From: Symsagittifera roscoffensis
Taxonomy: Eukaryota; Xenacoelomorpha; Acoela; Convolutidae
DNA: 64,000 bases
Direction of reading: 5' to 3'
Assembly: GCF_963678635.1 (NCBI RefSeq)
Contig: NC_087065.1
Location: 38,341,888 to 38,405,887 of the forward strand
The notes under the pieces are model-generated. The model was not told the origin of the DNA. It saw only the letters and a list, made by a program, of their open reading frames with translations, and did not search any database. Positions 24,524-37,818 of this stretch are shown piece after piece. The translations under genes were made by a program, and so were the position numbers. Position 1 is the first letter of the stretch. Each line of letters begins with the position of its first letter.

Positions 24524-26742
24524 GGGCCGCATGCAAAAAATTAGACCAATCTAACCTGACAATTTCGAGAATCAACTTTTTTGTCAAAATTCTCTAAAGA
24601 CCAATTTAGGGAGATTACTTGTACCGGTGGGGGCCCCTACCCCACCTAAAAAATTTTGTAATGCTGGAACGCGGCCACCTAGCACCCTCAAGGTCACGTG
24701 TTGGATCTTTGTTTTTGGTATTTTCTGAAAACAACCAAAAGAGAGCGTGGTCCTGCATCGACATCAAGTGCTCAAGCAAATACGCGGACTTCTACGCATT
24801 CCCATTCGCAATGCGCCCATCGGGCGCAAATGCCAATGCTCAATTAATTTTGCCAGGTGAAAACTTTTTAAAGAAAAATTCTGATAAATTTTAACTTAAA
24901 CTACCACCAAAAAACGCAACGATTTCAAAGTGTGAAACAATCAAGTTTTTGCTAATACCGGGCATGCAGTGAGACTGATTTCGGCAAAACTAAATTGAAA
25001 AATGAAGGAAATGGAAAGAAAAAAATTGTTCAAAATAAGAACGCAACATCAAAATCTTATTTGATCTCCGCTAAGAACATAATTCCGAACAGGCTGATTT
25101 CAGATTTTCAGCGTAGAATTTACGGTTACGGCTGCTCCCTCTACAGGTCCCAGAGGGACCGAGTGAGCATCCTACCTCGATCCAGGATATCGGACAGTTG
25201 TTTTTAATTTTTCACAATTTTTTTTTTCACTAATGCTTGTTTCCAATTCCTCGTGAGAAGCTGTATAATTTTTTTTTAAAATGGATTTTATTAATCAATG
25301 TTTCCAAGAACAACTGATGTTAGGCGGTTACAAATGCGGTTGGTGAAAACTAGTAAGGGATAATGATGAGAAAAATTGTAAGTTTTCAAATGAATTTAAA
25401 AACAGTTTTTTTCTTTTTTTTTTGTAAATCGGGAGAAATGAATCAGTTTTTTTTTAAGTTTTCCTTGCACCACCCACTGTTCTTAAGTAATGAAGATTCC
25501 TGTTCTTGCCGTTTATAACACTTTGGCAGAAAAAACATCAATATGATGTAAAATGTTTTAAAAAAGAGAAAAATTTAAAAATTATGTTTTTTTTTAAAAA
25601 TCAAAAATTTTTTTTTTTTTTTCAAAATTGAAAAAAAGTGAAAATTAATTGCATATTACGATTCGGCGTAGCCAACTTAGTGGGTCTAGCATTTTAAATT
25701 ACCAAAAAATGTTGAAAATTGTAGATTTTATGAAGTTTTCATTTTGGCTATTTTTCCTTGTCGCCTCCACTTAAGGCACCTTTGAGCCAACTTGAGAAAC
25801 TGGAACCTAAACAAGCTGCACAGATGGTCAAAATGAGCCATTTTCAGCGTGATAACACGCCTGGAAGAAAAAAAACTCCAGAAAAGAAAGAAAATTATGA
25901 ACTTTAACCTTTTTTCTTCTTCAAATGGCGATACTTAGAATAATTTTTCAGCTGAAAAGTTCAAAAAAAATCAAAAATTTCAAATTTTGACAAAAATTTT
26001 AAAAAATCTCATCAGTCTATTTATTGGAGTGTTCGAGGTTTTGGGAAACCTTATCTGGCGGCTACCAACAAGTGGATCACTTATTTTAAAGTTTTGAGAA
26101 AGGTCAAAAAAACATGTTTTTTCGATTTTTTTGACAGAATTCCGGAAGCAATATCTTGGCTAAAAACAAGAATGAGGGCCTAAAATTAGTACAAACAGTA
26201 CTCCCACATAAAGTACATTAGGTTGGAAACAAAAAACTTACTCTGACTCAAAAATCGTTTTTTAACTTTATTTCTGAACAAGAAATTGAAAAGAAATCAA
26301 AAACTTAAAAATTTTTTGAAAAAAATGATTGTTTTGAAAAAGTGCCAATTTTTAGCTGAAACTTTTCATTTTAGCTAATAAAGCCAGAGCAATGCCCTTT
26401 AAGCTCAAATAATTTAATTATGCAAATTATTTTCAAGTTTTTTCGTTAAAGCCTTTTATTTTGAAAAAGTATTTAAAAATGGGTAAAAAAAAGTCAAAAA
26501 AATCAATTTTCTCCGATTCAAAAACCTCCACTACCATGATGATTAGTGCATTAGATAGGACTGCTGAGATCAATTTAGACGTTCTTTCATAAGTATATCA
26601 AAATTTTTATTTATTTTTGAGAATTAGGCAAAATAAAAACTTTTCCCAAATTGGGCAAAAAGCCCAAATTAGCCCAAACACCTGTTAAAAATTGTTGGGT
26701 CAAAAAATCACAAAAGGAAACCCCTATTCGTTTGACATTTTA
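24524..26742 (+). repeat. Array unit U12 (hybrid H1, cassette A1)
   Basis: The left side of H1 is type II text (CCAATTTAGGGAGATTAC), while H1 itself has the type I loop and is followed by a type I-like AAAATTTTGTAATG. The class switch therefore falls within or immediately beside H1 (24626-24646). A 15-base T run at 25608-25622 replaces a TTTGTAATTTTC stretch conserved elsewhere. Confidence 0.96.
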
Positions 26743-28959
26743 GGGCCGCATGCAAAAAATTAGACCAATCTAACCTGACAATTTCGAGAATCGACTTTTT
26801 TGTCAAAATTCTCTAAAGACCAATTTAGGGAGATTACTTGTACCGGTGGGGGCCCTACCCCACCTAAAAAATTTTTGAAATGCTGGAACGCGGCCACCTA
26901 GCACCCTCAAGGTCACGTGACTTACTTTTGTTTTTGGTATTTTCTGAAACCAAAAGCAAGCATGGTCATGCATCGACATCATGTGCTCAAGCAAATACGT
27001 GGACTTCTACGCATTCCCATTCGCAATGCGCCCATCGGGCTCAAATGCCAATGCTCAATTAATTTTGCCAGGTGAAAAAAAAATTATTTAAAAAGTTCTG
27101 CTAAACTTTATTTTAAACTACCACCAAAAAACGCAAAGATTTCAAAGTGTAAAACAATCAAATTTTTGCCAATACCGGGCTTGCAATGAGACTGATGTTG
27201 ACAAAAGTAAAATAGAAAATGTAGAAAATGGAAAGAAAAAAATTGTTCAAAATAAGAACGCAACATCAAAAACTTATTTGATCTCCGCTCAAATCATAAT
27301 TCAGATCAGGCTGATTTCAGATTTTAAGCGTAGAATTTACGTTTACGGCTGCTCCCTCTACAGGTCCCAGAGGGACCGAGTGAGCATCCTACCTCGATCC
27401 AGGTTAACGGATAGTTGTTCTTAATTTTTCACAAATTTTTTTTTCTCTAATGCTTGTTTTCACTTCCTCATGAGAAGCTGTATTAATTTTTAAAAAATTT
27501 ATTTTATCCATCAATGCTTCCAAGAACAACTGATTTTAGGCGATTACAAATGCGGTTGTTGAAACTAGTAAGGGATAATGATGAGAAAAATTGTAAGTTT
27601 TCAAATGAATTTAAAAACAGTTTTTTTCCTTTTTTTCTTTTGTAAATCGGGAGAAATGAATCAGTTTTTTTTTAAGTTTTCCTCGCACTACCCACTGTTC
27701 CTAAGTAATGAAGATTCCTGTTCTAGCCGTTTATAACACTTTGGCAGAAAAAACATCAATATGATGTAAAATGTTTTAAAAAAGAGAAAAATTTAAACAT
27801 TATGTTTTTTAAAAAAAAAATCAAAAAATTGTAATTTTCAAAATTGAAAAAAAGTAAAAGTTAATTGCATATTACGATTCACCGTACCCAACTTAGTGGG
27901 TATAGCATTTTAAATTACCAAAAAATGTTGAAAATTGTAGATTTTATGAAGTTTTCATTTTGGCTATTTTTCCTTGTCGCCTCCACTTAAGGCACCTTTG
28001 AGCCAACTTGAGAAACTGGAACCTAAACAAGCTATACAGATAGTCTCAATGAGCCATTTACAGCGTGATAACACGCCTGGAAGAAAAAAAAACTCCAGAA
28101 AAGAAAGAAAATTTTGAACTTTAACCTTTTTTCTTCTTCAAATGGCGATACTTAGAATAATTTTTCATCTGAAAAGTTAAAAAAAAATCAAAAAATTCAA
28201 ATTTTGAAAATTTTTTTAAAAAATCTCATCAGTCTGTTTATTGGAGTCTTCGAGGTTTTGAGAGATCTTATCTGGCGGCTAACAACAAAAGGATCATTTA
28301 TTATAAAAATTTGAGAAAGGTCAAAAAAACATGTTTTTTCGACTTTTTTGACAGAATTTCGAAAGCAATATCTTGGCAAAAAACAAGAATGAGGGCCTAA
28401 AATTAGTACAAACAGTACTCCCACATAAGGTACATTAGGTTGGAAACAAAAAATTTACTCTGACTCAAAAATCGTTTTTTAACTTTATTTCTGAACAAGA
28501 AATTGAAAAGAAATCAAAAACTTAAAAATTTTTTGAAAAAAATGATTGTTTTGAAAAAGTGCCAATTTTTAGCTGAAACTTTTCATTTTAGCTAATAAAG
28601 CCAGAGCAATGCCCTTTAAGCTCAAATAAATTAATTATGCAAATTATTTTCAAGTTTTTTCGTTAAAGCCTTTTATTTTGAAAAAGTATTCAAAAATGGG
28701 TAAAAAAAAGTCAAAAAAATCAATTTTCTCCGATTGAAAAACCTCCACTACCATGATGATTAGTGCGTTAGATAGGACTGCTGAGATCAATTTAGACGTT
28801 CTTTCATAAGTATATCAAAATTTTTACTTATTTTTGAGAATTAAGCAGAATAAAAACTTTTCCCAAATTGGGCAAAAAGCCCAAATTAGCCCAAACACCT
28901 GTTAAAAATTGTTGGGTCAAAAAATCACAAAAGGAAACCCCTATTCGTTTGACATTTTA
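26743..28959 (+). repeat. Array unit U13 (H1 type II, cassette A2), triplet member
   Basis: Matches U9 through the cassette and body, including GAGCCATTTACAGCG near 28050, where U25 has the common CATTTTCAGCG. Its pre-H1 text (GAATCGACTTTTTTGTCAAAATTC) differs from U9, so the heads are of different origin. Confidence 0.97.
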
Positions 28960-31175
28960 GGGCCGCATGCAAAAAATTAGACCAATCTAACCTGACAATT
29001 TCGAGAATCAACTTTTTTGTCAAAATTCTCTAAAGACCAATTTAGGGAGATTACTTGTACCGGTGGGGGCCCTACCCCACCTAAAAAATTTTTGAAATGC
29101 TGGAACGCGGCCACCTAGCACAATCAGGTACTAGTGGCTTGATTTGAGTTTTTAGTATTTTCTGGAACCAAAAAAGAGCCTGGTCTTGCATCGACGTCAT
29201 GTGCTCAAGCAAATACGTGGACTTCTACGCATTCCCATTCGCAATGCGCCCTTAGGGCGCAAATGCCAATGCTCAATTAATTTTGCCAGGTGAACATTTT
29301 TTAAAGAAAAAATCTGATAAATTTTTACTTAAACTACCACCAAAAAACGCAAAGATTTCAAAGTGTGAAACAATCAACTTTTGGTTAATACCGGGCATGC
29401 AGTGAGACTGATTTCGGCAAAAATAAAATGGAAAATGAAGGAAATGGAAGGAAAAAAATTGTTCAAAATAAAAAGGCAACATCAAAAACTTATTTGATCT
29501 CCGCTAATGTCATAATTCCGATCAGGCTGATTTCAGATTTTAAGCGTAAGGTTTACAGTTACGGCTGCTCTCTCTACAGGTCCCAGAGGGACCGAGTGAG
29601 CATCCTACCTCGATCCAGGATAACGGATAGTTGTTTTTAGTTTTTCACAATTTTTTTTCGCTAATGTTTGTTTTCACTTCCTCATGAGAAGCTTTATAAA
29701 TTTTTAGAAAAACTGATTTTAATAATCAATGCTTCCAAGAATAACTGATGTTAGACGGTTACAAATGCGGTTGCTGAAAACTAGTAAGGGATAATGATGA
29801 GAAAAATTGTAAGTTTTCAAATGAATTTAAAAACAGTTTTTTTCTTTTTTTTCTTTTGTAAATCGGGAGAAATGAATCAGTTTTTTTTTTGAGTTTTCCT
29901 CGCACCACCCACTGTTTTTAAGTAATGAAGATTCCTGTTCTAGCCGTTCATAACACTTTGGCAGAAAAAACATTAATATGATGTAAAATGTTTTAAAAAA
30001 GAGAAAAATTTAAAAATTATGTTTGTTTTTAAAAAAATCAAAAACTTGTAATTTTCAAAATTGAAAAAAAGTAAAAATTAACTGCATATTACGATTCAGC
30101 GTACCCAACTTAGTGGGTGTAGCATTTTAAATTACCAAAAAATGTTGAAAATTGTAGATTTTATGTAGTTTTCATTTTGGCTATTTTTCCTTGTCGCCTC
30201 CACTTGAGGCACCTTTGAGCCAACTTGAGAAACTGGAACCTAAACAACCTACACAGGTAGTCTGAATGAGCCATTTTCAGCGTGATAACATGCCTGGAAG
30301 AAAAAAAAATTCCAGAAAAGAAAGAACATTTTGAACTTAAACCTTTTTTCTTCTTCAAATGGCGTTACTTAGAATAATTTTTCAGCTGAAAAGTTCAAAA
30401 AAAATCAAAAAATTCAAATTTTGAAAAAAATTTAAAAAAATTTCATCAGTCTGTTTATTGGAGTCTTCGAGGTTTTGGGAGATCTTATCTGGCGGCTAAC
30501 AACAAGTGGATCACTTTTTTTAAAATTTTGAGAAAGGTCAAAAAAACCTGTTTTTACGATTTTTTAGACAGAATTCCGAAAGCAATATCTTGGCTAAAAA
30601 CAAAATTGAGGGCCTAAAATTAGTACGAACAGTACTCCCACATAAAGTACATTAGGTTGGAAACAAAAAATTGACTCTGATTCAAAAATCGTTTTTTAAC
30701 TTTATTTCTGAACAAAAAATTGTGAAAAAATCAAAAACTTAAAAATTTTTTGAAAAAAATGAGTGTTTTTAAAAAGTACCAATTTTAGCTGAAACTTTTC
30801 ATTTTAGCTAAGAAAGCCAGAGCAATGATCTTTAAGCTCAAATAATTTAATTAAGCAAATTATTATCAAGTTTTTTCGTTAAAGGCTTTTATTTTGAAAA
30901 AGTATTGAAAAATGGGTCAAAAAAAGTCAAAAAAATTAATTTTCTCATATTGAAAAACCTCTACCGCCATGATGATTAGTTCGTCCAATAGGACAGCTAA
31001 AATCAATTTAGAGGTTCTTTCATAAGTATATCAAAATTTTTATTTATTTTTGAGAATTAGGCAAAATAAAAACTTTTCCCAAATTGGGCAAAAAGCCCAA
31101 ATTAGCCCAAACACCTGTTAAAAATTGTTGGGTCAAAAAATCACAAAAGGAAACCCCTATTCGTTTGACATTTTA
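28960..31175 (+). repeat. Array unit U14 (H1 type II, cassette B), mosaic
   Basis: Head from the U9/U13 block. Cassette and H3 region are like U3/U23 (GAGCCTGGTCTTGC, H2 loop TTA). A different segment lies around 30015-30075, and the tail is again U3-like (TACGAACAGTACT near 30625). This alternation within one unit indicates tract-wise exchange such as gene conversion. Confidence 0.97.
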
Positions 31176-33389
31176 GGGCCGCATGCAAAAAATTAGACCA
31201 ATCTAACCTGACAATTTCGAGAATCGACTTTTTTGTCAAAATTCTCTAAAGACCAATTTAGGGAGATTACTTGTACCGGTGGGGGCCCTACCCCACCTAA
31301 AAAATTTTTGAAATGCTGGAACGCGGCCACCTAGCACCCTCAAGGTCACGTGACTTATTTTTTTTTTGGTATTTTCTGAAACCAAAAGAGAGCGTGGTCA
31401 TGCATCGAAATCATGTGCTCAAGCAAATACGTGGACTTGTACGCATTCCCATTCGCAATGCGCCCTTCGGGCGAAAATGCCAATGCATAATTAATTTTGC
31501 CAGGTGAAAATTTTTTAAAGAAAAATTCTGATGAATTTTAACTTAAACTACCACCAAAAAACGCAAAGTTTTCAAAGTGTGAAATAATCAAGTTTTTGCT
31601 AATACTGGGCATGCAGAGAGACTGATTTCGGCAAAAATAAAATGGAAAATGAAGGAAATGGAAAGAAAAAAATTGTTCAAAATAAGAACGCATTATCAAA
31701 AACTTATTTGATCTCCGCTAATGTCATAATTCCGATCAGGCTGATTTCAGATTTTAAGCGTAGGGTTTACAGTTACGGCTGCTCTCTCTACAGGTCCCAG
31801 AGGGACCGAGTGAGCATCCTACCTCGATCCAGGATAACGGATAGTTGTTTTTAGTTTTTCACAATTTTTTTTTCACTAATGCTTGTTTTCACTTCCTCAT
31901 TAGAAGCTGTATAAATTTTTGGAAAAACTGATTTTAATAATCAATGCTTCCAAGAACAACTGATGTTAGGCGGTTACAAATGCGGTTGGTGAAAAGTAGT
32001 AAGGGATAATGATGAGAAAAATTGCAAGATTTAAAATGAATTTAAAAACAGTTTTTTTCTTTTTTTCTTTTGTAAATCGGGAGAAATGAATCAGTTTTTT
32101 TTTAGTTTTCCTCGCACCACCCACTGTGTTTAAATAATGAAGATTCATGTTCTAGCCGTTAATAACAGTTTGGCAGAAAAAACATCAATATGATGTAAAA
32201 TGTTTTAAAAAAGAGAAAAATTTAAAAATTATGTTTTTTTTTTAAAAATCAAAAAATTTGTAATTTTCAAAATTGAAAAAAAGTGAAAATTAATTGCATA
32301 TTACGATTCAGCGTACCCAACTTAGTGGGTCTAGCATTTTAAATTACCACAAAAAATGTTGAAAATTGTAGATTTTATGAAGTTTTCATTTTGGCTATTT
32401 TTCCTTTTCGCCTCCACTTAAGGCACCTTTGAGCCAACTTGAGAAACTGGAACCTAAACAAGCTATACACATAATCTGAATGAGCCATTTTCAGCGTGAT
32501 AACACCCCTGGAAGAAAAAAAACTGCAGAAAAGAAATGGAATTTTGAACTTTAACCTTTTTTCTTCTTCAAATGGCGATACTTAGAATAATTTTTCAGCT
32601 GAAAAGTTCAAAAAAAATCAAAAAATTCAAATTTTGAAAAATTAGTAAAAAAATCTCATCAGTCTGTTTATTGGAGTCTTCGAGGTTTTGGGAGACCTTA
32701 TCTGGCGGCTAACAACAAGTGGGTCACTTATTTTAAAATTTTGAGAAAGGTCAAAAAAACCTGTTTTTACGATTTTTTAGACAGAAATCCGAAAGCAATA
32801 TCTTGGCTTAAAACAAAAACGAGGGCCTAAAAATAGTACAAACAGTACTCCCACATAAAGTACATTAGGTTGGAAACAAAAAATTGACTCTGATTCAAAA
32901 ATCGTTTTTTAACTTTAATTCTGAACAAAAAATTGTAAAAAATTCAAAAACTTAAAAATTTTTTGAAAAAAATGATTGTTTCGAAAAAGTGCCAATTTTC
33001 AGCTGAAACTTTTCATTTTAGCTAAAAACGCCAGAGCAAGGCCCTTTAAGCTCAAATAAATTAATTAAGCAATTTATTTTCAAGTTTTTTCGTTAAAGGC
33101 TTTTATTTTGAAAAAGTATTCAAAAATGGGTAAAAAAAAGTCAAAAAAATCAATTTTCTCAGATTCAAAAACCTCCACCACCATGATGATTAGTTCGCTA
33201 GATAGGACTGCTGAAACCAATTTAGACGTATTTTCATAAGCATATCAAAATTTTCACTTATTTTTGAGAATTAAGCAAAATAAAAACTTTTCCCAAATTG
33301 GGCAAAAAGCCCAAATTAGCCCAAACACCTGTTAAAAATTGATGGGTCAAAAAATCACAAAAGGAAACCCCTATTCATTTGACATTTTA
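31176..33389 (+). repeat. Array unit U15 (H1 type II, cassette A2)
   Basis: The cassette has a long T run after the E-box. H2 has lost its last pair (GGGCGA). The H3 region carries the CTCTCTCTAC variant of U3/U14, although the cassette is of class A, showing exchange between cassette and H3. Confidence 0.97.
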
Positions 33390-35599
33390 GGGCCGCATGC
33401 AAAAAATTAGACCAATCTAACCTGACAATTTCGAGAATCGACTTTTTTGCAAAATTTCTCTATAGTCCATTTGAGGGATATTACTTGTACCGGTGGGGGC
33501 CCCTACCCCACCTCAAAAAATTTTGTAATGCTGGAACGCGGCCACCTAGCACAATCAGGTACTAGTGGCTTGTTTTGAGTTTTTAGTAATTTCTGGAACC
33601 AAAAGAGATTGTCGTCAAGCAACGACATCATGTGGTCAAGCAAATACGTGGACTTCTACGCATTCCCATTCGCAATGCGCCCTTCGGGCGCAAATGCCAA
33701 TGCTCAATTAATTTTGCCGGGTGAACACTTTTTAAAGAAAAATTCTGATAAATTTTAACTTAAACTACCACCATAAAACGAAAACATTTCAAAGTGTGAA
33801 ACAATCAAGTTTTTGCTAATACCGGGCATGCAGTGAGACTAATTTCGGCAAAAATAAAATGGAAAATGAAAGAAAAGGAAAGAAAAAAATTGTTCAAAAT
33901 AAGAACGCAACATCAAAAACTTATTTGATTTCCGCTTATGTCAGAATTCCGATCAGGCTGATTTCAGATTTTAAGCATAGAATTTACGGTTACGGCTGCT
34001 CCCTCTACAGGTCCCAGAGGGACCGAGTGAGCATCCTACCTCGATCCAGGATACCGGATAGTTGTTTTTAATTTTTCACAAAATTTTTTTTCACTATTGC
34101 TTTTTTGCAATTCCCCATGAGAAGCTGTATGAATTTTTAAAAAATTGATTTTATTAATCAAGGCTTCCAAGAACAACTGATGTTAGGCGGTTACAAATGC
34201 GGTTGGTGAAAACTAGTAAGGGATAATGATGAGAAAAATTGTAAGTTTTCAAATGATTTTAAAAATAGTTTTTTTCTTTTTTCTTTTGTAAATCGGGAGA
34301 AATGAATCTTTTTTCTTTTTCCTCGCACCACCCACTGTTCTTAAGTAATGAAGATTCCTGTTCTAGCCGTTTATAACACTTTGGCAGAAAAAACATAAAT
34401 ATGATGTAAAATGTTTTTAAAAAGAGAAAAATGTAAAAATTATGTTTTTAAAAAAAAAAATCAAAAACTTGTAATTTTCAAAATTGAAAAAAAGTGAAAA
34501 TTAATTGCATATTACGCTTCAGCGTACCCATTTTAGTGGGTCTAGCTTTTTAAATTACCAAAAAATATTGAAAATTGTAGATTTTATGAAGTTTTCTTTT
34601 TGGCTATTTTTCCTTGTCGCCTCCACTTAAGGCACCTTTGAGCCAACTTGAGAAACTGGAACCTAAACAAGCTATACAGATAGTCTGAATGAGCCATTTT
34701 CAGCGTGATAACACGCCTGGAAGAAAAAAAACTCCAGAAAAGAAAGAAAATTTTGAACTTTAACCTTTTTTCTTCTTCAAATGGCGATACTTAGAATAAT
34801 TTTTCAGCTGAAAAGTTCAAAAAAAATCAAAAAATTCAAATTTTGAAAAAATTTTTAAAAAAATCTCATCAGTCTGTTTATTGGAGTCTTCGAGGTTTCG
34901 GGAGATCTTATCTGGCGGCTAATAACAAAAGGATCACTTATTATAAAAATTTGAGAAAGGTCAAAAAAACATGTTTTTTCGATTTTTTTGACTGAATTCC
35001 GAAAGCAATATCTTGGCTAAAAACAAAAATGAGGGCCTAAAATTAGTACAAACAGTACTCCCACATAAAGTACATTAGGTTGGAAACAAAAAATTGACTC
35101 TGACTCAAAAATCGTTTTTTAACTTTATTTCTGAGCAAAAAATTGTAAAAAAATCAAAAATTAAAAAATTTTTTGAAAAAAACGATTGTTTTGAAAAAGT
35201 GCCAATTTTTAGCTGAAACTTTTCATTTTAGCTAAGAAAGCCAGAGCAATGTTCTTTAAGCTCAAATAATTTAATTAAGCAAATTATTTTCAAGTTTTTT
35301 CGTTAAAGGCTTTTATTTTGAAAAAGTATTCAAAAATTGGTAAAAAAAAGTCAAAAAAATTAATTTTCTCAGATTGAAAAACCTCCACTGCCATGATGAT
35401 TAGTTCGTTCGATAGGACTACTGAGATCAATTTAGACGTATCTTCATAAGTATATCAAAATTTTTATTTATATTTGAGAATTAAGCAAAATAAAAACTTT
35501 TCCCAAATTGGGCAAAAAGCCCAAATTAGCCCAAACACCTGTTAAAAATTGTTGGGTCAAAAAGTCACAAAAGGAAACCCCTATTCGTTTGACATTTTA
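33390..35599 (+). repeat. Array unit U16 (H1 type I, cassette B)
   Basis: The H3 region resembles U21 (AAGCATAGAATTTACGG and GGATACCGG). The 3' half switches to the C-family subclass (ACAAAAGGATCACTTATTAT near 34926), and the following unit starts with the AAAAAGTCAC head typical after that subclass. Confidence 0.97.
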
Positions 35600-37818
35600 G
35601 GGCCGCATGCAAAAAATTAGACCAATCTAACCTGACAATTTCGAGAATCGACTTTTTTGCAAAATTTCTCTATAGTCCATTTGAGGGATATTACTTGTAC
35701 CGGTGGGGGCCCCTACCCCACCTCAAAAAATTTTGTAATGCTGGAACGCGGCCACCTAGCACAATCAGGTACTAGTGGCTTGTTTTGAGTTTTTAGTAAT
35801 TTCTGGAACCAAAAGAGAGTGTCGTCAAGCAACGACATCATGTGGTCAAGCAAATACGTGGACTTCTACGCATTCCCATTCGCAATGCGCCCTTCGGGCG
35901 CAAATGCCAATGCTCAATTAATTTTGCCTGGTGAAAAAATAAATTAATTAAAAAGTTCTCCTAAACTTTATTTTCAACTACCACCAAAAAACGCAAAGAT
36001 TTCAAGGTGTAAAACTATCAAATTTTGGCCAATACCGGGCTTGCAATGAGACTGATGTTGGCAAAAGTAAAATAGAAAATGAAGAAAATGGAAAGAAAAA
36101 AATTGTTGAAAATAAGAACGCAACATCAAAAACTTATTTGATCTCCGCTCAAATAATAATTCAGATCAGGCTGATTTCAGATTTTAAGCGTAGAATTTAC
36201 GGTTACGGCTGCTCCCTCTACAGGTCCCAGAGGGACCGAGTGAGCATCCTACCTCGATCCAGGTTAACGGATAGTTGTTCTTAATTTTTCACAAAATTTT
36301 TTTACACTAATGCTTGTTTTCAATTCCTCATGAGAAGCTGTATTAATTTTAAAAAAATTGATTTTATTAATCAATGCTTCCAAGAACAACTGATGTTAGG
36401 CGGTTACAAATGCGGTTGTTGAAAACTAGTAAGGGATAATGATGAGAAAAATTGTAAGTTTTCAAATGAATTGAAAAACGGTTTTTTTCCTTTTTTTCTT
36501 TTGTAAATCGGTAGAAATGAATCATTTTTTTTTCAAGTTTTCCTCGCACCACCCACTGTTCTTAAGTAATGAAGATTCCTTCTCTAGCCGTTTATAACAC
36601 TTTGGCAGAAAAAACATCAATATGATGTAAAATGTTTTAAAAAAGAGAAAAAATTAAAAATTATGATTTTTTTTTAAATCAAAAAAATTGTAATTTTCAA
36701 AATTGAAAAAAAGTGAAAATTAATTGCATATTACGATTCAGCGTACCCAACTTAGTGGGTCTAGCATTTTAAATTACCAAAAAATGTTGAAAATTGTAGA
36801 TTTTATGAAGTTTTCATTTTGGCTATTTTTCCTTTTCGCCTCCACTTAAGGCACCTTTGAGCCAACTTGAGAAACTGGAACCTAAACAAGCTATACAGAT
36901 AGTCTGAATGTGCCATTTTCAGCGTGATAACACCCCTGGAAGAAAAAAAACTGCAGAAAAGAAAGGGAATTTTGAACTTTAACCTTTTTTCTTCTTCAAA
37001 TGGCGATACTTAGAATAATTTTTCAGCTGAAAAGTTCAAAAAAAATCAAAAAATTCAAATTTTGAAAAAATTTGTAAAAAAATCTCATCAGTCTGTTTAT
37101 TGGAGTCTTCGAGGTTTTGGGAGACCTTATCTGGCGGCTAACAACAAGTGGGTCACTTATTTTAAAAATTAGAGAAAGGTCAAAAAAACATGTTTTTTCG
37201 GTTTTTTTGACAGAATTCCTAAAGCGATATCTTGGCTAAAAACAAAAATGAGGGCCTAAAATTAGTACAAACAGTACTCTCACATAAGGTACATTAGGTT
37301 GGAAACAAAAAATTGACTCTGACTCAAAAATCGTTTTTTAACTTTATTTCTGAACAAAAAATTTTAAAAAAATCAAAAAGTTAAAATTTTTTTGAAAAAA
37401 ATGATTGTTTTGAAAAAGTGCCAATTTTTAGCTGAAACTTTTCATTTTAGCTAATAAAGCCAAAGCAATGCCCTTTAAGCTCAAATAAATTAATTAAGCA
37501 GATTTTTTTCAAGTTTTTTCGTTAAAGGCTTTTATTTTGAAAAAGTATTCAAAAATGGGTAAAAAAAAGTCAAAAAAATCAATTTTCTCACATTCAAAAA
37601 CCTCCACCACCATGATGATTAGTTCGCTAGATAGGACTGCTGAAACCAATTTAGACGTATTTTCATAAGCATATCAAAATTTTTACTTATTTTTGAGAAT
37701 TAGGCAAAATAAAAACTTTTCCCAAATTGGGCAAAAAGCCCAAATTAGCCCAAACACCTGTTAAAAATTGTTGGGTCAAAAAATCACAAAAGGAAACCCC
37801 TATTCATTTGACATTTTA
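35600..37818 (+). repeat. Array unit U17 (H1 type I, cassette B)
   Basis: Just after the cassette it carries GTGAAAAAATAAATTAATTA, shared only with U26 (55549-57768). The resemblance continues over most of the unit (TTCAAGGTGTAAAACTATC near 36001, CACCCCTGGAAG near 36930). Confidence 0.97.
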
